NCBI RefSeq assembly: GCF_040183065.1
Contig: NC_091120.1
Location: 23,482,208 to 23,546,207 of the forward strand
Source of the DNA: Periplaneta americana
Lineage: Eukaryota > Arthropoda > Insecta > Blattodea > Blattidae
Direction: 5' to 3'
DNA: 64,000 nt
Notes under the pieces: model-generated
Told to the model about the DNA's origin: nothing
What the model saw: the letters and a program-made list of their open reading frames with translations, nothing else
Databases searched by the model: none
Shown: positions 50,516-63,126 of the stretch, in pieces
Layout of the letters: the number at the start of each line of letters is the position of its first letter
Numbering within the stretch: position 1 is the stretch's first letter
Translations under genes and position numbers: made by a program

Positions 50516-52389
50516 GGATGGAGCACATCGACTCAGAGCTCAGCCACCTTACAGGGTCCGCAAGAACAATGTTCACTATTTCAGGTTCTCGTTATAATTT
50601 TTTACCAGAGAATCGAGACAATTTCGTAAATTAGATCGCAAGAATGTAACAAATAGGTATTGCGGTTGAATTTAAACATCTGATAAGTAAATGGACGATT
50701 ATTAAAACAAGGAATTTTAAACTTTCGTGACATCTTTTTCATGGAAGGACTCTGCACTCTAGAGAATTAAAAAAAAATATATATATACTCATAAATGAAA
50801 TGAAATTAATTATTGCTTGTGCCACCGCATAAAATAGACTTCCTTTATATATCACAGTACATACTGATCCTTTTGAGAGAACAAAGAAAGAGCATAATCT
50901 GTCCATTATTTATAGTTGGTCTCTTTACTGTTTTTCTACAGGGACATCATTTTATTTTTACTAACATTTTTAATATTAACTTGCCTATACCTCTGGATCA
51001 ACGCCGTTTGCTATCCCCTTCCACAACTGGAGTTCAATGATACTGGCGTAGGCTAATATACAAACGAATCACTCTAACTAGGTATAGGAGGGAAGAAAAG
51101 TAGTTCATCCATTTACGTAAACTAGGAAATATTGCGCTTTTGAGTTTAATAATTTTCATTAGGTTTTTGTTTAATCAAAATACAGTACAGTATTAACAAT
51201 GCGTGTTTTTACTCACGAACTGAGCTGTGCGTGTGGACGTATTCATTATGCAGTGTATATTATACTGTCTACAGCACATTAGCGTACACTATAGAGAATG
51301 AAGTTAAATTGAAAAATAATCATATGGATATTTAAACACACTTTTTTATATGGTGGCCGTTCATTTCGATACAGGCTTCAGTTCTAATGTGCATATTTCG
51401 CACTATAGAGTATTGTACCTAATCCCAATTACCAGTTTCGTTCTTCGTACTAGTAACTCATGTTGAAACAATTCTGTACTTACTCTATAAAAGAGTACCT
51501 TACGTACAGTAAATTCAATCTTCACTTCTGCCCGATCCGAAAAGATAAAATTATTCAGACATACTATCTACTGTCCGTCCAAGTGGTTATGTCGTAAGGT
51601 CGTAGAAAGGAGGGGAAATCACGTGACAGTTAATTACTTAACGAAGCCCTTTTATTTAAGTTATTTTAAACAGTTGTGTAATATTACGTATACGTCCAAT
51701 TCCTAACAGAAATTAATGTCCTCAGGAAAGAGCTAAGGTAGCCCAACCACTAGCTGGCGAATAAAAGCTGATGGGGTTAACCGAGATACGACGTAGGCAA
51801 ATGGACGACAGTACCTGTGCGAAAATAATTTAATATTGAAAGCTCTTTCGTCACTGGAAAACGCGAACATATTTTTGGAACGTACTGTGGCTACTATGAC
51901 TGTATATGCGGTCTTAGATCTGTGTGGAAGACGGTTGAACTTCGTTAGTAGAAGGGGTGGGAATGAAGTACATTAAAAAACTGAGGTACAATAAAAATTG
52001 AAGTAAAAATAAAATGATGTCCCTGTATTTTCAAGTATTGAACTGGAAATAGTACCAAAATCACTGTTGCCAGTAATACTCCTCTTTCACTTCGCTAATG
52101 TACCCTCTGGTATGGACAGTTCTATAGATAAACTTGCCACACTTTCACCTTTCTTTAGTCTTTCCATCACAGCGAACTTGGTTTTCATCTAATACAGTGC
52201 GAATTTATTTTTTCTTTTAAGCGTGGTTCAGCTCAATACGAAACACCCGACAACACCAAGATTCTAAATAACAGTACACGAATACCTCACCTTCGTTCAC
52301 TTACTCTTCACTCCCTACTGCCTTATAAGGAAAGGATAAACAAGACATTTTTCCTGCCTAAACTTCAGGCTCCAGTGTATCACAATATA
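50516..52389. other. Intronic stretch with no recognised gene or element
   Basis: Mixed AT-rich sequence. Open frames are short and carry no motif that I recognise. It lies in the intron between exons 53487-53603 and 48940-49125. Confidence 0.45.
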
Positions 52390-53480
52390 CTGTTACTAGT
52401 GGATTGTGCAGCAAATGCTGCAAACTAAGTTCATTAGACGTTCAAATAAATATTTTCCAGATTTATTTTCAATGAAGAATACCAGACATTTTGGAAGTTA
52501 TTTGCTTCCATAATAATGAAACATACTCCTTCTGAATAGATTTTTTTTAAGCCAAATACTTTTTCTTGAACATATCCACCTTAGTTTTTGAGTTTCAACG
52601 CGAAAACGCAAGTAACAATGTCAGGACGATCAGTGAGTTTTTCATGTGGGAGTGAAGCAATAGCTGTTTCAGGTTATTGTCGATTGTAGGTTTGTAGGCC
52701 TCTTATTTTATCAGTAAGTAATACCTTTTGGTCTTTCCTCTCTCGAGCCAATACTGAAGAGAATGACGCATATAAATATCTACACTACACCGCCATTAAG
52801 TATATGAAAAAGACCTAACCCCACTTCATTAATAACTATAAAAATATTTGATTTTTATTAACAATATTATCTTACGTAAGTTTTGTAGCCGCCACTCAGT
52901 AAATTATAGAAAATATCAAGATCTAATTTAAGACATTCTCTACATCTACTTATATAACCTCAAAACGTTTCACTTGCATATCATTAATATAGAATTAATA
53001 TATTGAAAAATAATCACATCATGGCATTAACTATAACAATATTTCATTTCTAATGGTAATAATGTCATCAAACCACCTCAAGTTTTGTAGATTTTAATAT
53101 CCAATATACTCCTGTACTCAGAAAATTGCACGTCACAGAATCAAACCTGTAAATTATTTTTAGTAGGTCTTGAAGTTTTTAATAACCAATTGAATTTGAA
53201 CTCTAAATATGTCAGCAATCCTGCCTTCGTGTAATAGCCGATTGTTTATTGTAGTGTGTGTTTTGTTTTATTCTGAAATGCAATAATTAGTTCTCAAAAT
53301 TGACGAAAGATGGATTTTGGAAAATTGGAAAATTATGTAGGAAAACTAACGCTTCACTGAAAGTTGCTATTTTTCTGAAAATTCTTGGATGCCAAGCTTC
53401 AAAATGCCGGGTCATTCATTAAAATCCGTTCAGCCGTTTTCCCGTAATTTCCATTACCAGTTCAAATTATATATATAGAT
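52390..53480. repeat. Unclassified interspersed repeat, copy 3
   Basis: The most complete uninterrupted copy: it starts ACTAGTGGATTGTGCAGC and ends ATTATATATATAGAT, directly against the splice donor complement ACTCAC at 53481. Shared with 1594-3924 and 39825-40742. Confidence 0.78.
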
Positions 53481-53486
53481 ACTCAC

Positions 53487-53603
53487 CAGGTAGTGACAGT
53501 ACACTTTCATTTGCAGAAGTACAAACATAACTTCTTGAGTCAGCTGTGTTACAAAATCCGCCTTCATATTGGCAGTCATTATCAAAAGCACAATCGTCAC
53601 CAT
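53487..53603 (-). CDS. Internal exon, four-cysteine module with a repeat abutting its donor
   Basis: 39 codons, phase 1 on both sides. The acceptor is TTTACAG and the donor GTGAGT. The peptide begins GDDCAFDNDCQYEGGFC and has four cysteines, so it is a shortened module without the usual C-x-C pair. An interspersed repeat (52390-53480) starts right after the sixth intronic base, so nearly the whole 5' end of the following intron is repeat-derived. Confidence 0.83.
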
Positions 53604-54723
53604 CTGTAAACAGTATTAACATAAAATCAGCTGCTTATTTTAATATCTTATGAAATGTTGATTTTTAAATACGTAATACACAGAATAATCAGTAGTAGGC
53701 CTGCATATTATACAGTCGCCATCTAGTTCACAACAATAGAACCAGTCTCAACAATAGTACACAGGCCTTCGGATTTCACCACAGTCTACTATATACAGTC
53801 GCGAAGCTTGAGGTGATTTTTTGCAAATCTCGTGATAAAGCGCTCCAAGCGGTTAGCAACCAGAAACAGTAGACTGTCCACGGTCGACTTTGGACTGTGT
53901 CGTATTTCCATCGAGTGCTAGCTCGTTGCGTATTTCACATTGATGCTTGTGAAATGTTCGTTATTGGTTGTAATGAAAATGTTAATGGCTAAAATACAAT
54001 AATTGGAATAATAATATTTTACTAGAAACGTAGAAAAATTAAGTTCGTTTTAATGAAATTTATTGATCACGTTTTATTTTCAATTCTGGTGGGATTATTA
54101 TTGCTTAGGCCTTTTTTTTCAAATAATATGTTTTTAATTATAGCTGTTAATTTTGTTGTTATTTTTATTTGTTACTTTACTAGAGACGTAGAAAAAGTCA
54201 AATTTATTGATCACGTTTTATTTCCAATTCTGGTGTGATTATTATTGCTTAAACTCATCCCACTTTGTTAACTACGTAAGTCTACACTGCAAGTACCGGT
54301 ACACGTAAGTTACTCCATTAATTCATATTTCCATTATTATTGTTGTAAAGGAAAATGAAAATTAATATTTATTGGTTTCATAGTTAATTATCGCCATAAT
54401 CTTGAATGAGTGAAGCGATTATAGTAAATTTCAGTTCGTTTTGCACAAACAAAAATAATATTAACCTATTTCTTGCAGGTATCTTCGAGTTTATGGTGGA
54501 ATTTAATATACTTCATTAAAATAATAAATTAACTTTATGCATTTAATATTTCAATAATGGAAGGAAGGTGTTAATTTTTCCAAAAGAACACAACGAAAGT
54601 GTAACATATTTTGTCGTCTACTAGGAGAGAGATCTACGATGATGAGACGATAGTAGCGATCCTAGTGGTGGGCAACTACCCATGTTTGCATTTTTACTAC
54701 ATATTGAGCTTCGCGACTGTATA

Positions 54724-55596
54724 CAGGGTGTTTCAAAACTACGGGGCATAATTTCAGGTATGTATTTCCCACATGTAGACAATCAAAATAGTTCATTACA
54801 ACATGTGTCCGGAAATGCTTTTTTTCCGAGTTATGGCCTTCACAACATTGAAATTCACCGGAACGTTTTTCTTTCCGCAGGCCGTTGTCATTACAGAAGA
54901 TGTTCAAAATGTCCACCTCCTGCTTGAATACAGACCTCTCATCGATGTCCCATTGACCTGCGAACACGATCCCAAACTCCAGGAGTACTGCGTATGTCCT
55001 CAGAACATGCCACAATTCGATTCTGAAGGGATTCCATCAGTCTCCAGACAGTCGTATGAGGAACATTGACTTGAAACGCTACCCTTCGTGTGCTGATAGA
55101 AGGAGTCATGTTCACAGCCTCCAGAATCTCCTCCTGTACTTCTGGAGTTGTAGATCTTGGTCGTCCCCTTCCCAAACCAGGAGAGTTAAATTTTCCATAC
55201 TCGCACAGACGTACAAATGTCTTCCGATCTGGACATTGCCGCTGTGGGTACCTCTCCTGGTACAAACGACGAGCCAGCGCAGCATTGCCGTCCGCCTTAC
55301 CGTACATGAAGTGTATATCTGCCAGCTCTTGATTTGAATACATGTCGCACAGTCTAACGCCTACACAACACTGAATGTAACCTTCGCCTCGGAATGAACT
55401 GTCAGAGTGCCCTCTTATTGTCTCCTTTGACGGCAACGACCTGCGGAAAGAAAAACGTTCCGGTGAATTTCAATGTTGTGAAGGCCATAACTCGGAAATA
55501 AAGCATTTCCGGACACATATTGTAATGACTATTTTGATTGTCTACATGTGGGAAATACATACCTGAAATTATGCCCCGTATTTTTGAAACACCCTG
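54724..55596 (-). mobile_element. Mariner-type element with ~170-bp TIRs, internally deleted
   Basis: CAGGGTGTTTCAAAACTACG and its near-complement at the right, flanked by TA. The arms agree over about 165-180 bp. Encodes only an N-terminal transposase part. Confidence 0.85.
54939..55436 (-). CDS. N-terminal DNA-binding part of a DUF4817/IS630-type transposase
   Basis: 165 codons. YSNQELADIHFMYGKADGNA and ALARRLYQERYPQRQCPDRK form the DUF4817 helix-turn-helix. GRGRPRSTTPEVQEEILEAV and ISTRRVAFQVNVPHTTVWR form a second HTH. The catalytic domain is missing: the frame runs into the right-arm TIR copy. If translated, it could bind TIRs without cutting, which might repress related elements; this is inference. 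Confidence 0.72.
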   Translation of the reverse strand: MPSKETIRGHSDSSFRGEGYIQCCVGVRLCDMYSNQELADIHFMYGKADGNAALARRLYQERYPQRQCPDRKTFVRLCEYGKFNSPGLGRGRPRSTTPEVQEEILEAVNMTPSISTRRVAFQVNVPHTTVWRLMESLQNRIVACSEDIRSTPGVWDRVRRSMGHR

Positions 55597-55812
55597 TATA
55601 GTAGACTGTGATTTCACCCAAAAGATTAACTCGCGATATGTCCAAAGATGTTAAAGCAAGTATAAATAACAGCGAGAAAAAAATACACAGAAAACATTTA
55701 AGATCTTTAACGTTATGAATTAATATAACACAGAAAGCGCGAGTATGAATGAACAAGACGTAATATAAATTAAGATTTTCTCGAAATATAATTTGCGAAA
55801 ATGTGTACTAAC

Positions 55813-55956
55813 CAGCGGTGCCAATCTTTCTGCAGTCATCAGCTCCAATTAAGTAGTAATTTTCTGAACAGGTACATTTGTTATTCACACAAGACAGAGT
55901 TTCATGGCTGAACCCTCCGAAACAGTCATCATCTGTACTACAGTCTTCGCCGTAAC
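55813..55956 (-). CDS. Internal exon, six-cysteine EGF/EB-like module (most 5' exon seen)
   Basis: 48 codons. The acceptor reads ATTTATAG and the donor GTTAGT. The peptide starts YGEDCSTDDDC and ends in a DDCRKIGTA segment. Its six cysteines follow C-x5-C-x10-C-x4-C-x-C-x11-C, the spacing of EB/EGF-like modules. Introns on both sides are phase 1. It is the most upstream exon found; the stretch from here to the right edge is transposon sequence with no further cysteine-rich exon that I could see. Confidence 0.85.
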
Positions 55957-56224
55957 CTATAAATGTAACAGTTACACATCTTAAATCATTTCATATTTAT
56001 AAACAGATGAAAATGTAAAGTAATGTTTTGTTTATATTCTTGTATGAGTGGAAATCTTGTGTGCCAAAGATGAGCTTGTTAAGAAGACAGCAATCTACAG
56101 AATTAAAATGAATTAATAGTACATTATGCAAGTAGTAATTAAGACGCAAGTATGATTGTTTATGAAACGAGCGCAAGCGAGTTTCATAATTTTCATACGA
56201 GCGTCCTAATTACCATTATAGGCA

Positions 56225-56725
56225 AGTTTCATACGACTTTTTATGCTCGACCATATTTCTAACTTGAAAGTATTGAAAATTAGGTCTTTTTATGACTATG
56301 TGCGAACTGACCTGAATTGTGAGATGTGCGCAGACGCGAAAGTATTGATTTTTTCCGAGGCCGAATGTCATTGACCTTGGCACAGAATAAGAATGAACAT
56401 TAGTCTGATATAACCTGGAAATGATTTAGAATTGAAAAACGAGATGACAAATTGAATTTATTTGAATATTATTTACAATTAACGCTAATTATTATAGTAA
56501 CAGAACATAACCTTCTGCGACAGTATTGGATTTCCAACCTCCGTGACTTTTCGCTAATTGCCTGTCGATTGCATATCCGAGAATAATCGATATAACGATA
56601 CAAAGCTGACTTGTGATTGGCTGAAGACCTGTACTTTAATGAGTAGGTGTACTTTAATGACATGCATTAAAGGACTGCTACCAGGTGTATAATTACTACA
56701 TTTCGGCATGGTCGAGCATAAAATA
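56225..56725. mobile_element. Probable MITE with TATGCTCGACCAT inverted ends
   Basis: TTTTTATGCTCGACCAT near 56240 and its inverted copy ATGGTCGAGCATAAAA near 56707. The left flank has a short palindrome, GAGCGCAAGCGAG. No coding region; TSD not resolved. Confidence 0.5.
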
Positions 56726-56803
56726 ATGTATGATTATACAGTACTGGGAATTATATACTTAATGAAGAATAGTGCTGTTCGAGGAAAGGAAAGTCATACT
56801 TAC

Positions 56804-58036
56804 TTACTTACAAATGGCTTTTAAGGAACCCGAAGGTTCATTGCCGCCCTCACATAAGCCCGCCATCGGTCCCTATCCTGTGCAAGATTAATCCAGTCTC
56901 TATCATCATACCCCACCTCCCTCAAATCCATTTTAATATCATCCTCCCATCTACGTTTCGGCCTCCCTAAAGGTCTTTTTCCCTCCGGTCTCCCAACTAA
57001 CACTCTATATGCATTTCTGGATTCGCCCATACGTGCTACATGCCCTGCCCATCTCAAACGTCTGTATTTTAAGTTCCTAATTATGTCAGGTGAAGAATAC
57101 AATGCGTGCAGTTCTGTGTTGTGTAACTTTCTTCATTCTCCTGTAACTTCATCCCGCTTAGCCCCAAATATTTCCTAAGCACCTTATTCTCAAACACCCT
57201 TAACCTATATTCCTCTCTCAGAGTGACAGTCCAAGTTTCACAACCATACAGAAGAACCGGTAATATAACTGTTTTATAAATTCTAACTTTCAGATTTTTG
57301 GACAGCAGACTGGATGATAAAAGCTTCTCAACCGAATAATAACAGGCATTTCCCATATTTATTCTGCGTTTAATTTCCTCCCGAGTGTCATTTATATTTG
57401 TTACTGTTGCTCCAAGATATTTGAATTTTTCCACTTCTTCGAAGGATAAATCTCCAATTTTTATATTTCCATTTCGTACAATATTCTGGTCACGAGACAT
57501 AATCATATACTTTATCTTTTCGGGATTTACTTCCAAACCGATCGCTTTACTTGCTTCAAGTAAAATTTTCGTGTTTTCCCTAATCGTTTGTGGATTTTCT
57601 CCTAACATATTCACGTCATCCGCATAGACAAGAAGCTGATGTAACCCGTTCAATTCCAAACCCTGCCTGTTATCCCGAACTTTCCTAATGGCATATTCTA
57701 AAGCGAAGTAAAAAAGTAAAGGTGATAGTGCATCTCCCTGCTTTAGCCCGCAGTGAATTGGAAAAGCATCAGATAGAAACTGACCTATACGGACTCTGCT
57801 GTATGTTTCACTGAGACACATTTTAATTAATCGAACTAGTTTCTTGGGAATACCAAATTCAATAAAAATATCATATAATACTTCTCTCTTAACCGAGTCA
57901 TATGCCTTTTGGAAATCTATGAATAACTGATGTACTGTACCCTTATACTCCCATTTTTTCTCCATTATCTGTCGAATACAAAAAATCTGATCAATAGTCG
58001 ATCTATTACGCCGAAAACCGCACTGATGAATTGTAG
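56804..58036 (-). pseudogene. RTE-like LINE, longest copy
   Basis: The minus strand carries most of a reverse transcriptase: [20 protein letters not shown] (motif A with catalytic Asp), [28 protein letters not shown] (motif C), [15 protein letters not shown] and [11 protein letters not shown] (frame 57081-57965). A frameshift at about 57175 is followed by RRLRWAGHVARM and GRPKRRWEDDIKMDL (56821-57102). The N-terminal endonuclease is missing. The (TAAG)n tail is at 56799-56815. Confidence 0.88.
57081..57965 (-). pseudogene. Reverse transcriptase domain of the RTE-like LINE
   Basis: 294-codon open segment covering RT motifs A ([11 protein letters not shown]), B ([12 protein letters not shown]) and C (YADD). 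The last ~25 residues are out of frame relative to the family because of the deletion near 57175 ([11 protein letters not shown] instead of [11 protein letters not shown]). Both catalytic aspartate boxes are intact. Confidence 0.85.
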
Positions 58037-58545
58037 ATGTATTGTGTCCTCTGGTTATTGCTTTAATGTGTTCTTTGTAGCGTGTTTGGAATGATCTGCC
58101 TGTCTGTCCAATGTAGAACTTGTCGCAACTATTACATGTGACTTTTTACATACGCCGATCACATAACCAATGCTAACCATACATACAGTAACATAAATGC
58201 GGACATGGAAATCCTACACATACAACCCAAGAACCAAAAACTCAACGCACTAGAACAATACGAAATATACAAATACACTAAAACACACCCCGATCAAATT
58301 CTCAACACACAGATCAATTTCAGTACACACACACTATTTGACTCCACTTTTCAACACTTTTCAACAATCAAACGCACCCACACAACAACCAGAGAAGTAC
58401 GAGATGACGCCGAGATCTAGTAGGCTCTGAGGATGGTGTGATGAAGCACCGAAACAGCTGTAAGCCGCACAGACGTACATAATTAACACGAGTAAGTCCG
58501 CAAGTTAATCAATTACTTATATTCAAGTGTTAAAAGTAGTGTACG
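58037..58545. pseudogene. Penelope-like element ends in inverted arrangement
   Basis: 58037-58155 is the reverse complement of the GIY-YIG region of 37860-39060 (TTCTACATTGGACAGACAGG on the minus strand). From about 58160 the sequence continues on the plus strand with AATGCGGACATGGAAATCC and the C-terminal/3' part. Head-to-head inverted pieces are typical of Penelope-like insertions. The junction with the LINE at 58037 shares a few bases (ATCTACA). Confidence 0.75.
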
Positions 58546-58560
58546 CAAGATTCAAAATGG

Positions 58561-58628
<68 letters not shown>
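58561..58628. repeat. (ATT)n microsatellite
   Basis: About 22 ATT units. Confidence 0.95.
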
Positions 58629-58630
<2 letters not shown>

Positions 58631-59151
58631 GTATGATGTATGTGCGTGTGTCCTGAGATAAGAATAATAGAAATATCGAACGTCAAATGTCGTGTCCGGC
58701 TGGCCAAAAATTCCACGATGGCGTCGGAAATGTAAGATGACAAAATTGTCTTACTCATTTCTGCCACTCAAGAAAATAATTGGAGGACTGTGAGTAACGT
58801 AGCTTAGTAAAATCGATTCAAACTCCAGAACTGAAGTTGTACAGGAAATAATCAGTTACGACCGGTGTTTAACTCTATGAAAGATTTCAGAGAATCTGTG
58901 GGTTACGGAAACCATTAAACAAGCAATAAAATAGAATTTGACGAAAACTAACGTCTGTGTTCGATTTATTTCCCATTTGACTCAACGGTTAACACGGTAA
59001 CTACTAGATTACGGAAAATGATAAGACTCGTGTATTTATAACAGCGGAAGACATCGGTTGCAAAGATCGGCTATCGAGAAGCTGTAGACAAAGAAGTGAG
59101 AAAAAGGAAAAGAAAATATCTCTCATCCATGGGGTATGCAATACCATCTCG

Positions 59152-60383
59152 TCCACACCTGTGGAGTAGCGGTTAGCGCGTCTGGCCTCGAAACTAGGTT
59201 CGAATTCCTGTCGGGACAAGTTACCTGGTTGAGGTTTTTTCCTGGATTTTCCCTCAACTCAATTTGAGCAAATGCTGGATAACTTTCGATGCTGGACCCA
59301 GGACTCATTTCACCGGCATTATCACCTTCATCTCATTCAGACGCTAAGGCCCAATTGTATAAAACTCCCTGACTAAAGATCAACTTTGATCGAAGATCGA
59401 AAAGTAAACCGAGTTCAGACACTTCTTCTATTGTATAAAACTTTTCTGCCATCAAATTACCTTGGTTCAAATGCAATCTAAGTTCACGTGAAAAGGATTT
59501 GGCAACATCGCATAAACAGGTGAAATACGTGATGCGCGGACCATGTTATACAGGTTTGTTCAGTGTTGCCAACCTAGCGATTTTAACTCTTTTTCAACAA
59601 CAATTTCTTTTAACTTTTATATTGCTTAAATAGGGATTTAGTGACCTTTTTAGCACCCCATAGTGACAAAATTTAATCTTTCTTTGTTGATAATGAGAAA
59701 TCTAGCGACTTTACAACTACTTTTTCGCGACTTTCCGTATTACACTCTGTTGGAGACACTGGTTTTTTTTTGCAATGTAAATAATGGCGGACAATAAGAA
59801 GAAGGTTGACTGTTCTCCAAGTTGTTATCATGTTATGGTGTTTGATACTGCTAAACATAATAAAGCTTTATAAAACGACAATTTTCGTTTAGTAATACAG
59901 TTAATTGAAAATTTATGAATGTACCTATCATATCCATTAATAATTAATGGTTGTTATAAACATAATATAATTATAGGTTATGTTATTTGATACTGCTGAA
60001 CACGATAGAGCCTTATAAAATATAAGAATGTTTGTGTATTAAGGCAAGAAATTGAAAGAAATATATATAAATGTACCTATCATATCTATTAATATTAATA
60101 ATAATGGATATTTTATTTGCACAATCTGTCACTCGTATATTTCAAACAGAAAAGAAATAACTGAACTTGGATCATCTAACTTAATCGGAGAAATTTCTTC
60201 AGTCAAAGTTGACTTTAGTTTGAGACAAATTAATCTCAGATTAGACTTTATACAACACAAAATTCCAAGTTCAGCTGAAACAAGGATCAATTTAACCTCT
60301 GATCTAAGATTAAATGGTTTATACAATCGGGCCTTAATAACCTAAGATATTGATACAGAGTCGTAAAATAACCTACTTAAAAA
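59152..60383 (+). mobile_element. tRNA-derived SINE split by a MITE
   Basis: The tRNA-like head GAGTAGCGGTTAGCGCGTCT and GGTTCGAATTCCTGTCGGG, then the body to CAGACGCTAA at 59347. The rest, TAATAACCTAAGATATTG and GAGTCGTAAAATAACCTA, resumes at about 60335. The SINEs at 40.8 and 41.7 kb show the uninterrupted order. Confidence 0.82.
59348..60333. mobile_element. GGCCC-ended MITE (PIF/Harbinger-like) in a SINE
   Basis: Ends GGCCCAATTGTATAAA and the complement of TTTATACAATCGGGCC, inserted at TAA (CTAA / TTAA on the two sides). A 3-bp TAA target and GGCC ends fit PIF/Harbinger; a TTAA duplication cannot be excluded. No transposase. Confidence 0.7.
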
Positions 60384-60749
60384 ACCATCTCATGAATGTG
60401 TCACTAAGACTAAAGGTAGGCAAGTGTGTGCAAGTTTTTGATGGAGGGTGTGTGAATATGTATGGACATCCTTATTTCTGTGTATTAGATTGGGTGGGTC
60501 CCGTAAAATAGTTGATTAATCGATTTGGGTTCGGTAAAATTGGAACTTCGCAGAGCAGCCGAGAATCAATTCGCGTCATTTGGCTAATAACTGCAGAAAA
60601 TAATAAGAGAGCTCCACTTTAATAAACAGTTGACTCGCGATGCTTAGTGCATGAGCACGTTTGCAGACAGCAGGCATGTAGAAAGTTAGGTTTGTAGGTA
60701 AATAGGTAATTTTGTTAGATGTTAATTTTGTTGATTTGCTAGTTTTATA

Positions 60750-62823
60750 CAGAGCGTTCATTTCAAAACTTCCCAGTCTAAATAACTATATAATTTAAAT
60801 AGGACTTAGTTAAACAAAAACACGTCAATTTAGATATTGAGGGGGAAGTTTAAAGCCAGTCTTAACTGATTATTAAGTTTCACCTCCTCACCTCCAGCCA
60901 TCCCCACTTTTAAATTTCAAACGGCACCCCTGTCTTGTGGTACTTAAATTTGAAAGAGTATTCAATTGTTTATACATCTTATTCATTAGTTTTCGCATCT
61001 TTTGTTTTCTATCGTCGCCTGACAACTTGGATTGTTATTATTGTCAGTTAATTGCAAGGCTTCTATACTCTCAATAGGTTATCTCGTTTTTCAATAGCCA
61101 ATCAAATAGCTAGTTGGCTGATGACGGGTGAAGAGTCCATGCTGATTGGTCCTTTATTTTCAATGATAAGCGTGCATTATAAACATAATCGCCTCAAATA
61201 AAAACATTACAAGGAATATAAACCAAGTGTGTACATATCATGGAATGAAATAAATACGTTGAAAGTGTTTGTACCGTGTATATAAAAGCTGTACTTACAT
61301 TTGTCACTGTATTATTTTTTGTATTTCTTAACAATTCGTCTTCTCTCAGTGTCTGACGTCCGTTTTCGTTTGATAGTTTCCAGTCTTGTGTTCACAAACT
61401 AGAGTCGTATAAGGAACCTAGTTTTGACCGTACAATCAACAATAAAATTTCACGTGGAACGTTATGTACGAACATTGCGACATATTCTTTGGTTCTTTTT
61501 ATAATATTCCGCCAAGATGGTAGGGTTTTTGTTTAAATGTATGTTTATAAAAATTCTAACATTGATTGATTTTAATATCTCATTCTAAAGTTTGCAAAAA
61601 GGGGCATGTACCGGTAATGAAAACGTTCATTTACAATAATCATTATAATTCAACAATGAACTGTCACTGAAGGCTATTATGATTAACGCACTGATTATGC
61701 CATAATGACAAAATGTCGTAAATCGTTAATATAAAATCAACATAATGAGATATATAGTGAAAAAACATCACTAGTATCAGTCGTTAACCCTCCACCCCTT
61801 TGATTTGCGATTGTTAGTATAAGTAGCATGATTATTTTATTATTATTATTGTAAGTTATGTAGGCTACGACCCAGCAGAGATTACAAAAGAGAGAAAATA
61901 ATTTATAGGTTAACATACATGAACCACTCTCTGCTACCACTGACACATCCTCTGGCCTTCTTCTTTTAACTTAGATTTGTCTGTCTTCTCTAAACGTCTC
62001 AACTTGTTAGATGGAAAACAAGACATTTAAATAATAAAGTAACCCTGCCATGAATCGTTATGATCAGGATGGTAATCTGGGAGTCGAGGTAGTCAAGTGA
62101 TAACACGCATTCACTGTAAAACACAACTATTTATTACGGCATGCAACATAAATTCGTAATACATAACCGTTCTATACAGTTTATTCACCCCTCAAACGTC
62201 ACCCAACAATGGGCGCCTTCGTCGTGGATACAAAGATGGTATTATCATAGGCTACTTATACTGGCCTATGTGATTTATTTAAACTTACCTGTAGGCTTTA
62301 ACATTCTCGGTCATTTCGACTTTATTTTCATTAAAGCTGCTCGAAAATCATGAACAAAATCGCCATCATTAAAATGATCAGAGCATACTCTGCTTGTATC
62401 AAGATTGAATTTATCCTGTCTTTTGCACGCAATTACTCATTTTTTTCTAATTCCTAAATCTTTAGGAATGGTATTTTTATCGTTAGAATTGTTGCATACC
62501 GTAACAGCACACCTTTGACCTGGCATAATTCATTTTAAACAACATAAACAAGAAAAAACACGAGATACTGCTTTGAAGCATTTGAGCTTTGGCGCGCTTA
62601 GCTATCTTGTGACGTCAGAATCCCTCTCCTTTCCCCGTCAATCCCTCGCCGACAAGCTCGATAATAATGCAACCTCTGAGAAGTTTAGAAGCCTTGAGTT
62701 AATTGTAGGATGAAAACAGTTTATTTTGTGTAATTTCCTAAATTTAATCAATAAGGATGATTTCTGTTCTCTCTCTATTTTATATATTCATTTACACTGG
62801 GAAGTTTTGAAATGAACGCTCGG
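60750..62823. mobile_element. 2.07-kb TA-flanked TIR element without recognised transposase
   Basis: Ends CAGAGCGTTCATTTCAAAAC and the complement of GTTTTGAAATGAACGCTCGG, with CTTCCCAGT(C/G)TAAAT continuing the inversion; flanked by TA. Open frames inside are short and unrecognised, so it looks non-autonomous despite its size. Confidence 0.75.
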
Positions 62824-63126
62824 TATGAATGATTTGGTGGGTTGTTTGCTTAGTTTGGTTTGACTCGGCTGGTTGATTCCATGGTTTGGTTGAACAATTT
62901 GGATGATTATGTTTGTTGCTGTATGATTTAGTACCTGCTTGCTTTAGCTGAGTGGCAAGTTGGTTTTGTGGTTTGTTGATTGGTCTGGTATGAATGTTTG
63001 GTGAATTTGCTTTGTATTGTATGGTTACTCCGTTGGGTTGGTTAAATTTTTGTTTACTTGGATTCAGTTGTTGGCGAGTTTGTTAGTTTGCTTGGCTACA
63101 TGGTTTGGCGAGTTGATTCACTGGTA
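62824..63126. other. GT-rich stretch, nothing recognised
   Basis: Repeated TTGGTTTGG-like short words give a T/G-rich low-complexity character, continuing at 63330-63540. No gene. Confidence 0.5.

Larger units (their letters stand above)
53781..55609. mobile_element. MULE-type TIR element 3, carrying a mariner
   Basis: Ends ACAGTCTACTATATACAGTC (then GCGAAGCTT) and the complement of TAGTAGACTGT, with a perfect 9-bp TSD GATTTCACC (53772-53780, 55610-55618). The right TIR is cut by a mariner-type element inserted at TA (54724-55596). Two direct repeats (about 54016-54110 and 54174-54255) share TTTATTGATCACGTTTTATT. Confidence 0.85.

Noticed and set aside
56469..56663. Possible exon upstream of the cysteine-rich gene
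   Set aside because: No cysteine module, no phase-1 splice pair, and it lies in a probable MITE.
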